A stretch of DNA of 64,000 bases from Bradyrhizobium sp. Y36 (lineage in GTDB: Bacteria; Pseudomonadota; Alphaproteobacteria; Rhizobiales; Xanthobacteraceae), in contig NZ_NWTI01000017.1 of the NCBI RefSeq assembly GCF_002531575.1, forward strand, positions 62,001-126,000, written 5' to 3'. The first letter of the stretch is position 1, and each line of letters opens with the position of its first letter. Positions 25,077-33,961 of the stretch are shown here, one piece after another. The notes beneath the pieces were generated by a model. The model saw only the letters and a program-made list of their open reading frames with translations, made no database searches and was not told the origin of the DNA. The translations under genes and the position numbers were made by a program.

Positions 25077-25988
25077 CTAGGAAGCAGCCCGCTTCTTCTT
25101 CGCATTCAACGCAGACGCCACGCGGCTGACCGGCGGCTTGCCGAGCACGGCGCTCATCGCGTTGGTGGCCGCGAGCAGCTTCGCCATATCCACGCCCGTC
25201 TTCACGCCCATGCCCTCGAGCATGTAGACGACGTCCTCGGTCGCGACATTGCCGGTCGCGCCTGGCGCATAGGGGCATCCGCCAAGCCCGCCAGCGGCGG
25301 CGTCGATGACGCGGACGCCCTCCTCCATTCCGGCATAGAGATTGGCAAGCGCCTGCCCGTAAGTGTCGTGGAAGTGCATGGCCAGCTTTCCCGGCGGGAT
25401 GTTGGCGGCAACCGCGCGCAGCATGTCCTTGGCCTTGTCAGGCGTGCCGACGCCGATGGTGTCGCCGAGCGAGATCTCGTAGCAGCCGAGATCCCACAGC
25501 GTGCTCGCAAGATCGGCGACCGCCTTCGGCTTGATCTCGCCGTCGAACGGACAGCCCAGCACGCAGGAGATATAGCCGCGCACCGGCACACCATCAGCCT
25601 TGGCGCGCGCCAGCACCGGCTTGAAGCGCTCGATGGATTCCGCAACCGTGCAGTTGATGTTGGCCCGCGAAAAGCCCTCGGAGGCCGCAGCGAAAACGGA
25701 GACCACCTTGGCGCCGGCAGCCCGGGCCGCGTCATAGCCCTTCTCGTTCGGCACCAGCACGTGGAATTCCGCATTCTTCACATGGGCGACGCCGCGCAGC
25801 ACGGCGTCCGAACTCGCCATCTGCGGGATCGCCTTGGGCGAAACGAAGGCGCCGACCTCCACCGTATCGAGGCCGGCCCCGACCAGCGCCTCGATGAAGG
25901 CGACGCGGGCCTCGACACTGACGAGGGTCTTCTCGTTCTGGAGCCCGTCGCGCGGCCCCATTTCGATGATGCGGACCTGATCGCTCAT
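25077..25988 (-). CDS. Hydroxymethylglutaryl-CoA lyase
   Basis: Cleaves HMG-CoA to acetyl-CoA and acetoacetate, the last step of leucine degradation (303 aa). The HMGL-like TIM barrel opens with IIEMGPRDGLQNE, whose arginine and aspartate are catalytic; VLGCPFDGE holds the conserved cysteine region; MHFHDTYGQALAN supplies the metal-binding histidines; and GGLGGCPYAPGATGNVATED contains the active-site GCPYAPG loop. All key residues look intact. It starts one base after the stop of the carboxylase alpha gene and ends the operon. Also called liuE or mvaB in other species. Confidence 0.94.
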   Translation of the reverse strand: MSDQVRIIEMGPRDGLQNEKTLVSVEARVAFIEALVGAGLDTVEVGAFVSPKAIPQMASSDAVLRGVAHVKNAEFHVLVPNEKGYDAARAAGAKVVSVFAAASEGFSRANINCTVAESIERFKPVLARAKADGVPVRGYISCVLGCPFDGEIKPKAVADLASTLWDLGCYEISLGDTIGVGTPDKAKDMLRAVAANIPPGKLAMHFHDTYGQALANLYAGMEEGVRVIDAAAGGLGGCPYAPGATGNVATEDVVYMLEGMGVKTGVDMAKLLAATNAMSAVLGKPPVSRVASALNAKKKRAAS

Positions 25989-25989
25989 G

Positions 25990-27993
25990 TCACTCCCCTG
26001 AAGGCTCGACCACGGCGAGTTCGACGCCCTCCTGCACGATGTCGCCGACCTTGCACTTGATGGATCTCAGCACCCCGGCATAGGGCGCCCGCAGCGTCTG
26101 CTCCATCTTCATGACTTCGAGCGTGAGGATCGGCGCACCTTTCTCCAGCTTGGCGCCCTCCTCGGCCAGCACGGCGACGACCGTGCCCGGCAAGGGCGCC
26201 GCGATCTTGTCCGCGCCGGTCTGTTCCTCGGTCTCGCCCCCGAACGGATCGACCCAATGCAGGTCGAAGCGGCCGTTGCGGGTGCGCAGGTACAACTCAT
26301 GACCGTCGATCACGGCGGCGACCGACGATTTGACGCCGTCGAGCGTCAGATCGAATCCGCCGGGCTTCGCCGCGATCGCGAACGCCAGTTCGCGCTCGCC
26401 GATCACCAGCGTGGACGGCCCGCTGCCATAGTTCAGCGTGACTTTCTGCTCCGGCCCATGGCCGACGCGGAAGGCGAAGCTGCGCTGGCGGCGGCCGACC
26501 GGCTGCCAGCCGAAGGTCTGCCAGGGCGAATGCGCCCCGCCTTGCGCCGTCTGCCGTTCACCGCCGACGATCGCGGCCACCGCAGCGCAAAGCTCGAGCT
26601 CTCCGGGTGCCGCCCCCGCCTGCGTCAGCACCGCCAGCTCGCGCTCGATGAAGCCGGTGTCGATCGCATTGCTCCGCACCTTCGGGTGCGTCATCAGCGC
26701 CGACAGGAACGGGATGTTGGTGACGATGCCGCGGACGTCGGACTCCTCCAGCCCGCGGTTCAGCCGCTCGATCGCGACATCCCGCGTCGGTGCCCATGCG
26801 ATCATCTTGGCGAGCATGGCGTCGTAATAGGGCGAGACGCTGTCGCCCTCGCGATAGCCGGCATCGATGCGCAGGCCGCCGGTTTCCGACGGCAGGCGCC
26901 AGGTCGAGATCCTGCCGACCGACGGCATGAAATTCTTGGTCGGATTCTCGGCATAGACGCGCGCCTCGACGGCATGGCCGTTGAGCTTGATCTCGTCCTG
27001 CTTCATCGGCAGCGCCTCGCCGAAGGCGACGCGGAGCTGCCACTCGACGAGGTCGACGCCGGTGATCAATTCGGTCACGGGATGCTCGACCTGCAGGCGC
27101 GTGTTCATCTCGATGAAGAACACCTCCTTGCCGTCGGAGACGAACTCGATGGTGCCCGCGCCGACATAGTTCACCGCGCCCGCCGCTTTCCGCGCGGCGG
27201 CGCAGACGGTCTCGCGCTGGACGTCGTTCAGCGTCGGCGACGGCGCCTCCTCGATGACCTTCTGGTGCCGGCGCTGCAGCGTGCATTCGCGCTCGAACAG
27301 CGACAGCAGATTGCCGTGGCTGTCGCCGATGATCTGCACTTCAATATGCCGGGGATTGTCGACATATTTCTCGATCAGCATACGGTCGTCGCCGAACGCG
27401 GCCTTGGCCTCGCGCTTGGCGCTGACGATGGCGGGCGCAAGCTCGTCGGCCGAGCGCACGATGCGCATGCCGCGGCCGCCGCCGCCGGCGGAGGCCTTCA
27501 CCAGGATCGGGAACCCGACCTTCTCGGCGGCCTTCGCCAGGGTCGCATCGTCCTGGGCCTCGCCGTGATAGCCGGGCACCAGCGGCACGCCTGCCTTTTC
27601 CATCAGCGCCTTCGAGCCCGACTTCGAGCCCATCGCATTCATCATCTCGGCGGTCGGGCCGACGAAGACGAGGCCGGCGTCGTAACAGGCCTGCGCGAAC
27701 TCGGCATTCTCCGACAGGAAGCCGTAGCCGGGATGCACGGCCTCGGCGCCGGTCTTCCTGGCGGCCTCGATCAGGCGCTCGACATTGAGATAGCTGTCGC
27801 GGGCGCGTGCCGGCCCGAGCAGCACGGCTTCGTCCGCCAGCGCGACATGCATCGCGTCGCGGTCGGCCTCGGAATAGACCGCAACCGTGCGCAGGCCCAT
27901 GGCGCGCGCGCTGCGGATGACCCGGCAGGCGATCTCGCCGCGATTGGCGATCAGGAGCGTGCGAAAACGGCGGTAGAGCTTTGAGCGGTCCAT
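25990..27993 (-). CDS. Methylcrotonyl-CoA carboxylase biotin-containing alpha subunit
   Basis: Biotin carboxylase plus biotin carrier in one chain (667 aa). It carboxylates its own biotin using ATP and bicarbonate; the beta subunit then carboxylates 3-methylcrotonyl-CoA. N-terminal LIANRGEIACRVIRSARAMG, ATP-grasp glycine-rich loop (KASAGGGGRGMRIV), MNTRLQVEHPVTE and the C-terminal biotinyl site LEVMKMEQTLRAPYAG (biotin-Lys in VMKM rather than AMKM) are present. The start at 27993 gives the normal N terminus; the frame upstream runs into the beta gene. Substrate assignment rests on the operon (isovaleryl-CoA dehydrogenase and HMG-CoA lyase); propionyl- or geranyl-CoA carboxylase would look similar. 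Known as liuD or mccA elsewhere. Confidence 0.92.
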   Translation of the reverse strand: MDRSKLYRRFRTLLIANRGEIACRVIRSARAMGLRTVAVYSEADRDAMHVALADEAVLLGPARARDSYLNVERLIEAARKTGAEAVHPGYGFLSENAEFAQACYDAGLVFVGPTAEMMNAMGSKSGSKALMEKAGVPLVPGYHGEAQDDATLAKAAEKVGFPILVKASAGGGGRGMRIVRSADELAPAIVSAKREAKAAFGDDRMLIEKYVDNPRHIEVQIIGDSHGNLLSLFERECTLQRRHQKVIEEAPSPTLNDVQRETVCAAARKAAGAVNYVGAGTIEFVSDGKEVFFIEMNTRLQVEHPVTELITGVDLVEWQLRVAFGEALPMKQDEIKLNGHAVEARVYAENPTKNFMPSVGRISTWRLPSETGGLRIDAGYREGDSVSPYYDAMLAKMIAWAPTRDVAIERLNRGLEESDVRGIVTNIPFLSALMTHPKVRSNAIDTGFIERELAVLTQAGAAPGELELCAAVAAIVGGERQTAQGGAHSPWQTFGWQPVGRRQRSFAFRVGHGPEQKVTLNYGSGPSTLVIGERELAFAIAAKPGGFDLTLDGVKSSVAAVIDGHELYLRTRNGRFDLHWVDPFGGETEEQTGADKIAAPLPGTVVAVLAEEGAKLEKGAPILTLEVMKMEQTLRAPYAGVLRSIKCKVGDIVQEGVELAVVEPSGE

Positions 27994-27997
27994 CGCA

Positions 27998-29602
27998 TCA
28001 CATCCTGAACAGGCCGAATTTCGTCGGCTCGATCGGCGCATTCGACGCCGCCGAGAGGCCGAGGCCGAGCACGAGGCGCGTGTCGGCGGGATCGATCACG
28101 CCATCGTCCCAGAGGCGCGCGGTCGCGTAATAAGGGTGCCCCTGGCTTTCATATTGCGCGCGAATGGGCTCGCGGAATTTGTCTTCCTCGTCCTTCGACC
28201 AGCTATCGCCCTTGGCCTCGATATTGTCGCGGCGGACCTGGCTCAGCACCATCGAGGCCTGCTCGCCGCCCATCACCGAGATGCGCGCGTTCGGCCACAT
28301 CCACAGGAAGCGCGGCGAGTAGGCGCGGCCGCACATGCCGTAATTGCCGGCGCCATAGGAGCCGCCGATCACGACGGTGAACTTCGGCACAGAGGCGGTC
28401 GCCACTGCCGTCACCAGCTTGGCGCCGTCGCGCGCAATGCCGCCGGCCTCGTATTTCTTGCCGACCATGAAGCCGGTGATGTTCTGCAGGAACACCAGGG
28501 GAATGCCGCGCTGGCAGCACAGCTCGATGAAATGCGCGCCCTTCAACGAGCTCTCGCTGAACAGGATGCCGTTGTTGGCGATGATGCCGACCGGATAGCC
28601 CCAGATATGGGCGAAGCCGCACACCAGCGTCGTGCCATAGAGCTTCTTGAACTCGTCGAACTCGGAGCCATCGACGACGCGGGCGATGATGTCGCGCACG
28701 TCGAACGGCTTGCGGCCGTCGACCGGCACCACGCCGTAGATCTCCTCCGCCGCGAACAGCGGCTCGCGCGGCGTGTGCATGTTGAGGTTCGGCGTGACCT
28801 TCGGCTTCAGCGTGCCGACGATGCGCCGGGCAATCCCGATCGCATGCGCATCGTTCTGGGCATAATGATCGGTCACGCCCGACTGGCGCGAATGCACGTC
28901 GGCACCGCCGAGCTCTTCAGCGCTCACGACCTCGCCAGTCGCGGCCTTCACCAGCGGCGGTCCGCCGAGGAAGATGGTGCCCTGGTTTCGGACGATGATG
29001 CTCTCGTCCGACATGGCGGGGACATAGGCGCCGCCGGCGGTGCAGGAGCCCATCACGATCGCGATCTGCGGGATCCCAGCTGAGGACATCTGCGCCTGGT
29101 TGTAGAAGATGCGGCCGAAATGCCGCTCGTCCGGAAAGATCTCGTCCTGCAGCGGCAGGAAGGCGCCGCCGGAATCGACCATGTAGACGCAAGGCAGATT
29201 GTTCTGCCGCGCGATGTCCTGCGCACGCAGATGCTTCTTCACGGTCATGGGGTAGTAGGTGCCACCCTTGATGGTGGCGTCGTTGGCGACGATGACGCAT
29301 TCGCGGCCCGAGATGCGCCCCACGCCGGTGACGACGCTGGCCGAATGCACGTCGCCGCCATAGAGGCCGTAAGCCGCGAGCGGTGACAGCTCCAGGAACG
29401 AGGTGCCGGGATCGACCAGGAGGTCGACGCGCTCGCGCGCCAGCATCTTGCCGCGCGCGGTGTGGCGGTTGCGGGAGACTTCGCCGCCGCCGCCGGCGAC
29501 CTGGCTGAGCTTTTCGCGCAAATCCGCGACGAGGCCGCGCATGGCCTCGGAGTTGCGCGCGAAATCTGACGAGGACGGATCGATGCTGGAATGGAGCGGC
29601 AT
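27998..29602 (-). CDS. Methylcrotonyl-CoA carboxylase carboxyltransferase beta subunit
   Basis: Carboxyltransferase subunit (534 aa) that moves the carboxyl group from biotin to 3-methylcrotonyl-CoA. Crotonase-fold landmarks: RERVDLLVDPGTSFLELSPL, VDSGGAFLPLQDEIFPDERH, IAIVMGSCTAGGAYVPAMSD, NITGFMVGKKYEAGGIARDG and VVIGGSYGAGNYGMCGRAYS. These match the methylcrotonyl-CoA rather than the propionyl-CoA type. Four bases separate it from the alpha subunit, 23 from isovaleryl-CoA dehydrogenase. Known as liuB or mccB elsewhere. Confidence 0.94.
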   Translation of the reverse strand: MPLHSSIDPSSSDFARNSEAMRGLVADLREKLSQVAGGGGEVSRNRHTARGKMLARERVDLLVDPGTSFLELSPLAAYGLYGGDVHSASVVTGVGRISGRECVIVANDATIKGGTYYPMTVKKHLRAQDIARQNNLPCVYMVDSGGAFLPLQDEIFPDERHFGRIFYNQAQMSSAGIPQIAIVMGSCTAGGAYVPAMSDESIIVRNQGTIFLGGPPLVKAATGEVVSAEELGGADVHSRQSGVTDHYAQNDAHAIGIARRIVGTLKPKVTPNLNMHTPREPLFAAEEIYGVVPVDGRKPFDVRDIIARVVDGSEFDEFKKLYGTTLVCGFAHIWGYPVGIIANNGILFSESSLKGAHFIELCCQRGIPLVFLQNITGFMVGKKYEAGGIARDGAKLVTAVATASVPKFTVVIGGSYGAGNYGMCGRAYSPRFLWMWPNARISVMGGEQASMVLSQVRRDNIEAKGDSWSKDEEDKFREPIRAQYESQGHPYYATARLWDDGVIDPADTRLVLGLGLSAASNAPIEPTKFGLFRM

Positions 29603-29625
29603 GATGTTTCCAATGAGGTGAACGT

Positions 29626-30798
29626 TTAAGCCGTCTCGGCCATCAGCTCGCGGCCGATCAGCATGCGGCGGACTTCGGACGTCCCCGCGCCGATCTCGTA
29701 CAGCTTGGCGTCACGCCAGAGCCGCCCCACCGGGAATTCGGAGGTGTAGCCGACGCCGCCGAGCGCCTGAATCGCCTCGCCGGCCATCCACGTCGCCTTC
29801 TCCGCGGAATAGAGGATCGCGGCCGCCGCATCCTTGCGCAGCGTCCGCGCGTGATCGGCGCGGTCGCAGGCTCGCCCGACTGCATAGACATAGGCGCGCG
29901 TGGCCTGCCAGGTCGCATACATGTCGGCGAGCTTGCCCTGCATCAGCTGGAAATCACCGATCGGCTGGCCGAATTGCTTGCGCTCGTGCATGTAGGGCAC
30001 GACAGCGTCCATGCACGCCGCCATGATCCCGAGCGGGCCGCCCGAGAGCACCGCACGCTCGTAGTCGAGGCCGGACATCAGCACCTTGACGCCCTCGCCC
30101 ACCCTGCCCATCACGTTCTCCTCCGGCACCTCGCACTCGTCGAAGAACAAGGGATAGGTGTTGGAGCCGCGCATGCCGAGCTTGTCGAGATGCTGGCCAT
30201 GGGTGAAGCCCTTGAACCCCTTCTCGACCAGGAAGGCGGTCATGCCGCGCGGGCCGGCCTCGGGATCGGTCTTGGCGTAGACCACCAGCACGTCGGCATC
30301 GCCGCCATTGGTGATCCACATCTTCGAGCCGTTCAGCACGTAGCGGTCGCCGCGCTTGTCGGCGCGCAGCTTCATCGACACCACATCGGACCCGGCGCCC
30401 GGCTCGGACATCGCGAGCGCGCCGACATATTCGCCGGAGATCAGTTTCGGCAGATAGCGCTGGCGCTGTGCGTCGTTGCCGTTGCGGCGGATCTGGTTGA
30501 CGCAGAGGTTGGAATGGGCGCCGTAGGACAGGCCGACGGCAGCCGAGCCGCGCGAGATCTCCTCCATCGCGACGATATGGGCAAGATAGCCCATGCTGGA
30601 GCCGCCATATTGCTCCGGCGCGGTCATGCCGAGCAGGCCGAGGTCGCCAAAGCGCTTCCAGAGGTCGGCCGGGAACAAATTGGCCTTTTCGATCTCGGCG
30701 GCGCGCGGGGTGATCTCCGCCTCCACGAAGGAGCGGAGCGTGTCGCGCAGCATACCGATGTCTTCGCCCAGATCGAAATCGATGCTCGGGATATTCAA
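29626..30798 (-). CDS. Isovaleryl-CoA dehydrogenase
   Basis: FAD enzyme of the acyl-CoA dehydrogenase family (390 aa) that oxidises isovaleryl-CoA to 3-methylcrotonyl-CoA in leucine breakdown. Family motifs ALAMSEPGAGSDVVSMKLRA, NGSKMWITNGGDADVLVVYA and the C-terminal IQALGGVGYTSEFPVGRLWR are present, and YEIGAGTSEVRRMLIGREL closes it. It is the first gene of the leucine operon, divergent from an AraC-family regulator. The operon lacks an adjacent methylglutaconyl-CoA hydratase, so that step must be encoded elsewhere. Known as ivd or liuA elsewhere. Confidence 0.93.
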   Translation of the reverse strand: MNIPSIDFDLGEDIGMLRDTLRSFVEAEITPRAAEIEKANLFPADLWKRFGDLGLLGMTAPEQYGGSSMGYLAHIVAMEEISRGSAAVGLSYGAHSNLCVNQIRRNGNDAQRQRYLPKLISGEYVGALAMSEPGAGSDVVSMKLRADKRGDRYVLNGSKMWITNGGDADVLVVYAKTDPEAGPRGMTAFLVEKGFKGFTHGQHLDKLGMRGSNTYPLFFDECEVPEENVMGRVGEGVKVLMSGLDYERAVLSGGPLGIMAACMDAVVPYMHERKQFGQPIGDFQLMQGKLADMYATWQATRAYVYAVGRACDRADHARTLRKDAAAAILYSAEKATWMAGEAIQALGGVGYTSEFPVGRLWRDAKLYEIGAGTSEVRRMLIGRELMAETA

Positions 30799-30815
30799 GG
30801 CGATTCCTCCCTATT

Positions 30816-30887
30816 TTGGCGACCGAACCTAGCGGGCTCAGGGCCCTCTTGCGGTCGAAAAGGTTGCATTTTCCGCCAAACTTGGCG
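30816..30887. promoter_or_regulatory. Candidate operator for the AraC-type regulator
   Basis: A perfect dyad CGCCAA-AC-TTGGCG lies at 30874-30887 and a further half-site TTGGCG at 30816-30821, within TTTTGGCG that mirrors CCGCCAAA at 30873-30880. Both sit in the 123-bp gap between the divergent isovaleryl-CoA dehydrogenase and AraC-family genes, an ideal place for shared control. Confidence 0.55.
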
Positions 30888-30921
30888 AGGATTTTCCGGA
30901 AGGAGTTCCCTGGGGTTCGCC

Positions 30922-31950
30922 ATGCCTTTTCAAGTCGCAACCGCGATCCCGCGCCGTGCCGTGACCCCTGCCGCGTTCGTCCGCGGCGTGGTCGGCGCCT
31001 ATGCGCGCTACGGACTGGACCCGACTGAAGCGCTGCAGCGGGGGCAGATAGCGCCGGACCTTGTCAATTCTCCGGACGGGCGGGTCACGGCCGCCCAGTT
31101 CGAGGCGCTGGCCGACCACGCGATGCGCGAGCTCGACGACGAGGCGCTCGGCTGGTTCTCGCGGCGCCTGCCCTTCGGAACCTACGGCATGCTGTGCCGC
31201 GCCTCGATCACCGCGCCGACGCTGGAGGTCGCGCTCAAACGCTGGTGCCGGCACCACCGCCTGCTCACCGAGGACGTGCGGCTCGATCTCGAGGTCGGCG
31301 AGGAGACCGCGACGGTGACCATTCGCGAGCTGCGCGACCTCGGCGCTTTCCGCGAATTCTGCCTGGTCACCCTGCTCCGCTACGTGCTCGGCTTCTCCTG
31401 TTGGGCGGTGGATTCCAGGATCGCGCTCCGCTTCGCCGAATTTCCATTCCCCGAGCCCAGCCACGTCTCGGTCTATCCGACCATCTTCTCGCGCACCATC
31501 CGCTTCGAGGCCGACCACGCGGCCATCGTCTTCGACAAGCACTATCTCTCGCTGCCGCTCACGCGCAGTCCCGTCGATCTCGACAACATGCTCAAGGGCG
31601 CGCTCAGGCTGACCGTGCTGCCCTATCGGCGCGACAGGTTGCTGGTCGAGCGGGTCCGCCGCGTGCTGCGCAATGCGCGCGGGCGCAGTCTCGGCGCCGA
31701 GGATGTCGCAAGCGAGCTGGCGCTTTCAACCCGCACCATGCACCGGCGTCTGCGCGAGGAGGCCACCTCGCTGCGCGACCTCAAGGAAGAGGCAAAATTC
31801 GAATTGGCAAAACAGGAGCTGATGCGCGGCCGCATGCCGATCAAGCGGATCGCCGAGATCGCCGGCTTCCGCAACGACAAGAGTTTTTCCCGCGCCTTCC
31901 GCAGCTGGACGGGCGCGAGCCCCCGCGAGTTTCGAGGGCGCTATCGCTAG
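30922..31950 (+). CDS. AraC-family transcriptional regulator, probable controller of leucine catabolism
   Basis: A 342-residue regulator of the OruR/AraC 'arabinose-binding domain' type: the N-terminal about 200 residues match the Arabinose_bd family (LPFGTYGMLCRASITAPTLE, FEADHAAIVFDKHYLSLPL) and the C terminus is an AraC HTH (AEDVASELALSTRTMHRRLR, IKRIAEIAGFRNDKSFSRAF, WTGASPREFRGRYR). The start at 30922 puts the family N terminus at MPFQVATAIPRRAVTPAAFV. It is transcribed divergently from the leucine operon, so it most likely activates those genes in response to leucine or isovalerate intermediates. A long hairpin terminator follows. Confidence 0.88.
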   Translation: MPFQVATAIPRRAVTPAAFVRGVVGAYARYGLDPTEALQRGQIAPDLVNSPDGRVTAAQFEALADHAMRELDDEALGWFSRRLPFGTYGMLCRASITAPTLEVALKRWCRHHRLLTEDVRLDLEVGEETATVTIRELRDLGAFREFCLVTLLRYVLGFSCWAVDSRIALRFAEFPFPEPSHVSVYPTIFSRTIRFEADHAAIVFDKHYLSLPLTRSPVDLDNMLKGALRLTVLPYRRDRLLVERVRRVLRNARGRSLGAEDVASELALSTRTMHRRLREEATSLRDLKEEAKFELAKQELMRGRMPIKRIAEIAGFRNDKSFSRAFRSWTGASPREFRGRYR

Positions 31951-31994
31951 GACGGCATGGAGCGAGCGCCATGAAGCGCCGCGGCTCTCAAACA

Positions 31995-32030
31995 TTTACG
32001 GCCTCCGGGATCACTCCCGAAGGCCGTAAA
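31995..32030. terminator. Bidirectional terminator hairpin
   Basis: TTTACGGCCT (31995-32004) pairs perfectly with AGGCCGTAAA (32021-32030), with inner CGGGA/TCCCG pairing. It lies between convergent genes (AraC-type ending 31950, DUF3551 ending 32058). Confidence 0.82.
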
Positions 32031-32057
32031 GGTCGAAACCACCAGACTTGACCCCGA

Positions 32058-32354
32058 TCAATTCGAGTTGGTCTGGCCGCCCGAGCGAAGCTTGGCGCGC
32101 GGCTGCGAGTGCTTCGGCTGATAGGCGAGGGAATCGCTCGCGCTCTTCCCACCGCTCTGCGCGCACGTTCCGCCGATACCGCCGGCAGCAGCGCGGCAGG
32201 CTTCCATCGTCGGATAGCCGCAGCCATGAGCGGCCTGCGCGCCGTTGGTGATGCAGTAATCTTCCGCTTTCGCAGTCGGTGCCGTCAGCACCAGAAACGC
32301 GGACGCGAACAGCGTCGCGGCGGAAACTGCGAACGTCTTCGTAACCGAGGTCAT
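32058..32354 (-). CDS. DUF3551-family secreted small protein
   Basis: A 98-residue exported protein with a signal peptide (MTSVTKTFAVSAATLFASAF...APTAKA) and a Cys-rich start of the mature chain (EDYCITNGAQAAHGCGYPTM, then EACRAAAGGIGGTC). This is the DUF3551 pattern of Bradyrhizobiaceae: four cysteines that probably make two disulfides, then a variable polar tail. The start at 32354 was chosen because it gives the signal peptide; the open frame upstream is spurious. Function unknown. Confidence 0.83.
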   Translation of the reverse strand: MTSVTKTFAVSAATLFASAFLVLTAPTAKAEDYCITNGAQAAHGCGYPTMEACRAAAGGIGGTCAQSGGKSASDSLAYQPKHSQPRAKLRSGGQTNSN

Positions 32355-32619
32355 TTGTCTTTTCCTACTTGAGAAGTCCCACATATGAGCCCTCGACGTG
32401 CGATGCGCGCTGAAGCTCATACCCCGCATGTAAGCCAACCACCGGAACCATCAATCACGGTTCAGCGCATTGCAGGGATGTCATAATCACATTTCTCAGT
32501 TAGGTGATTTAATCAGCATTATAGTGCCGACGAGACATGCTTGCGCGGCGTCTGGCGCGACGATTTCCTCCAACTCGATCGCAATTGATTCAAATACAGG
32601 CCGCCGGCGGCGTGACCTG

Positions 32620-33111
32620 CTAACCGACGGACGCAGTCGCGATGTCCTGCAGCGGCAGCGGGACATCCTTTGCAACACCCAGCACGGGGAAGCTGCGCAC
32701 GTTCTTCACGTCGGGCATCGCGGCGAAGTGCAACAGCTGCTGGCGCATGCTCTCGACGCTCGGCGCCACGCATTTCAGGAGATAGTCGGTGTCGCCGGAA
32801 ATCCGCCAGCACTGCTGGATGCGCGGGATCGCGGCGATCGAGCTCTCGAACGCTTCCAGCACCGGTTGAGCCTGGCTGCCGAGCTGGATCGAGACGAACG
32901 ACACGACTTCATAGCCGAGCCGCCGCTCGTCGATGACGGCCCGCACCGCCCGGATCACGCCGCGGCTGAACAGCGATTTCAGCCGCCGCAGGCAGTTCGG
33001 CGCGGACACGCCGACGCGCAGCGCCAGCTCGTTGTTGCGCACCCGTCCGTCCTGCTGCAGTTCGGAGAGAATCTTCAGATCGACGCTGTCGAGCTGGTCA
33101 CGCCCGGCCAT
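32620..33111 (-). CDS. Lrp/AsnC-family transcriptional regulator
   Basis: A 163-residue regulator with the N-terminal winged-helix HTH (LDSVDLKILSELQQDGRVRN, LALRVGVSAPNCLRRLKSL) and the C-terminal RAM/AsnC effector domain (VVSFVSIQLGSQAQPVLEAF, ISGDTDYLLKCVAPSVESM). Such proteins are octameric and respond to amino acids. No obvious target gene adjoins it; the leucine operon lies about 1.8 kb away, and a link is only speculation. Confidence 0.92.
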   Translation of the reverse strand: MAGRDQLDSVDLKILSELQQDGRVRNNELALRVGVSAPNCLRRLKSLFSRGVIRAVRAVIDERRLGYEVVSFVSIQLGSQAQPVLEAFESSIAAIPRIQQCWRISGDTDYLLKCVAPSVESMRQQLLHFAAMPDVKNVRSFPVLGVAKDVPLPLQDIATASVG

Positions 33112-33289
33112 ACCCTGCCCTCGTTATGGTCGTGTCATGCGGGGTACCGAAGCACGGGGCGGAAGGGGTGCCAAGAGGCACCCAAGGGGCAGACACGGCC
33201 CACCGCGTTGTCGCCGACGCGCAGGATGCCTCTCCGCCCTCATGCCGGGCATAGCCGTCCGAAGGACGGCATCGCTTTCCGCGCGCTCT

Positions 33290-33385
33290 TCCGGCCCCTA
33301 AACGTGGACGCCCGGTCCTTCGCCTCGCCGAAGCGGCTTCGGCCGCGCAGGCGGGACAAGCCCGGGCATGACGTCCCGATAGAGT
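33290..33385. repeat. Degenerate palindromic repeat related to the pbpC element
   Basis: Contains CCGGCCCCTAAACGTGGACG, CCGAAGCGGCTTCGG (an inverted repeat) and GCGGGACAAGCCCGGGCATG followed by ACGTCCCG. It shares the GTGGA-GCCCGG and CCGGGCATGAC pieces of the element inside pbpC. It occupies most of the gap between the Lrp and NDUFS4-like genes. Confidence 0.5.
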
Positions 33386-33395
33386 TTGCCGGGGA

Positions 33396-33701
33396 TCAGT
33401 GCGTCCAGGGCTCGCCGCGGCGGAACGAGAAATTGTCGGCATAGGCGACCGGGCGGCGGATCGAATCCTGGGGCTCGATGACCTGGTAGGCGATACCCTT
33501 GCGCTCGCAATAGGCGATCGCCTCGTCCTTGCTGTGGAAGCGCAGCGTGATCTGCTGCTTCATGTCGCCCGACGAGGTCCAGCCCATCAGCGGCTCGACC
33601 GCGCGCGGCTGCTCCGGCTCGTAATCCAGCTGCCATTCCTTCGTCTTGGACCGGCCGGATTGCATCGCGTTCTTGGCGGGCTTGAAAATGCGTGCGGTCA
33701 T
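33396..33701 (-). CDS. NDUFS4-like ETC complex I subunit
   Basis: A 101-residue protein of the ETC_C1_NDUFA4/NDUFS4 family, an accessory subunit of respiratory complex I in alphaproteobacteria and mitochondria. Landmarks: MTARIFKPAKNAMQSGRSKT, WQLDYEPEQPRAVEPLMGWT, LRFHSKDEAIAYCERKGI and the C-terminal KxxSYADNFSFRRGEPWTH-type end. It stands alone, as is usual for this gene away from the nuo operon. All conserved positions I can recall are present. Confidence 0.9.
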   Translation of the reverse strand: MTARIFKPAKNAMQSGRSKTKEWQLDYEPEQPRAVEPLMGWTSSGDMKQQITLRFHSKDEAIAYCERKGIAYQVIEPQDSIRRPVAYADNFSFRRGEPWTH

Positions 33702-33961
33702 GGGGTGGTCCGGGCCTCGTTTTTCGACTTTTCGTTCGATTTCGATGCGTCAGGGTGGCAGTTGGTGGAAAGCTCAGGGATAGTATAGAGACACCGATCG
33801 GGAACTGATTGGTGATTCCGCCTCCCCGGTAGCCTCTGCGACGGTATAGTCATTATGCTGCACCGTGACAATTGCGTACCCGCCTTCCGCGCCGGGATCT
33901 CGCCCGGTGGCACTGCCTCCCCGACTTCAGCCTGCCCGCCCCCTTCGAGAGCTCACCTCGC

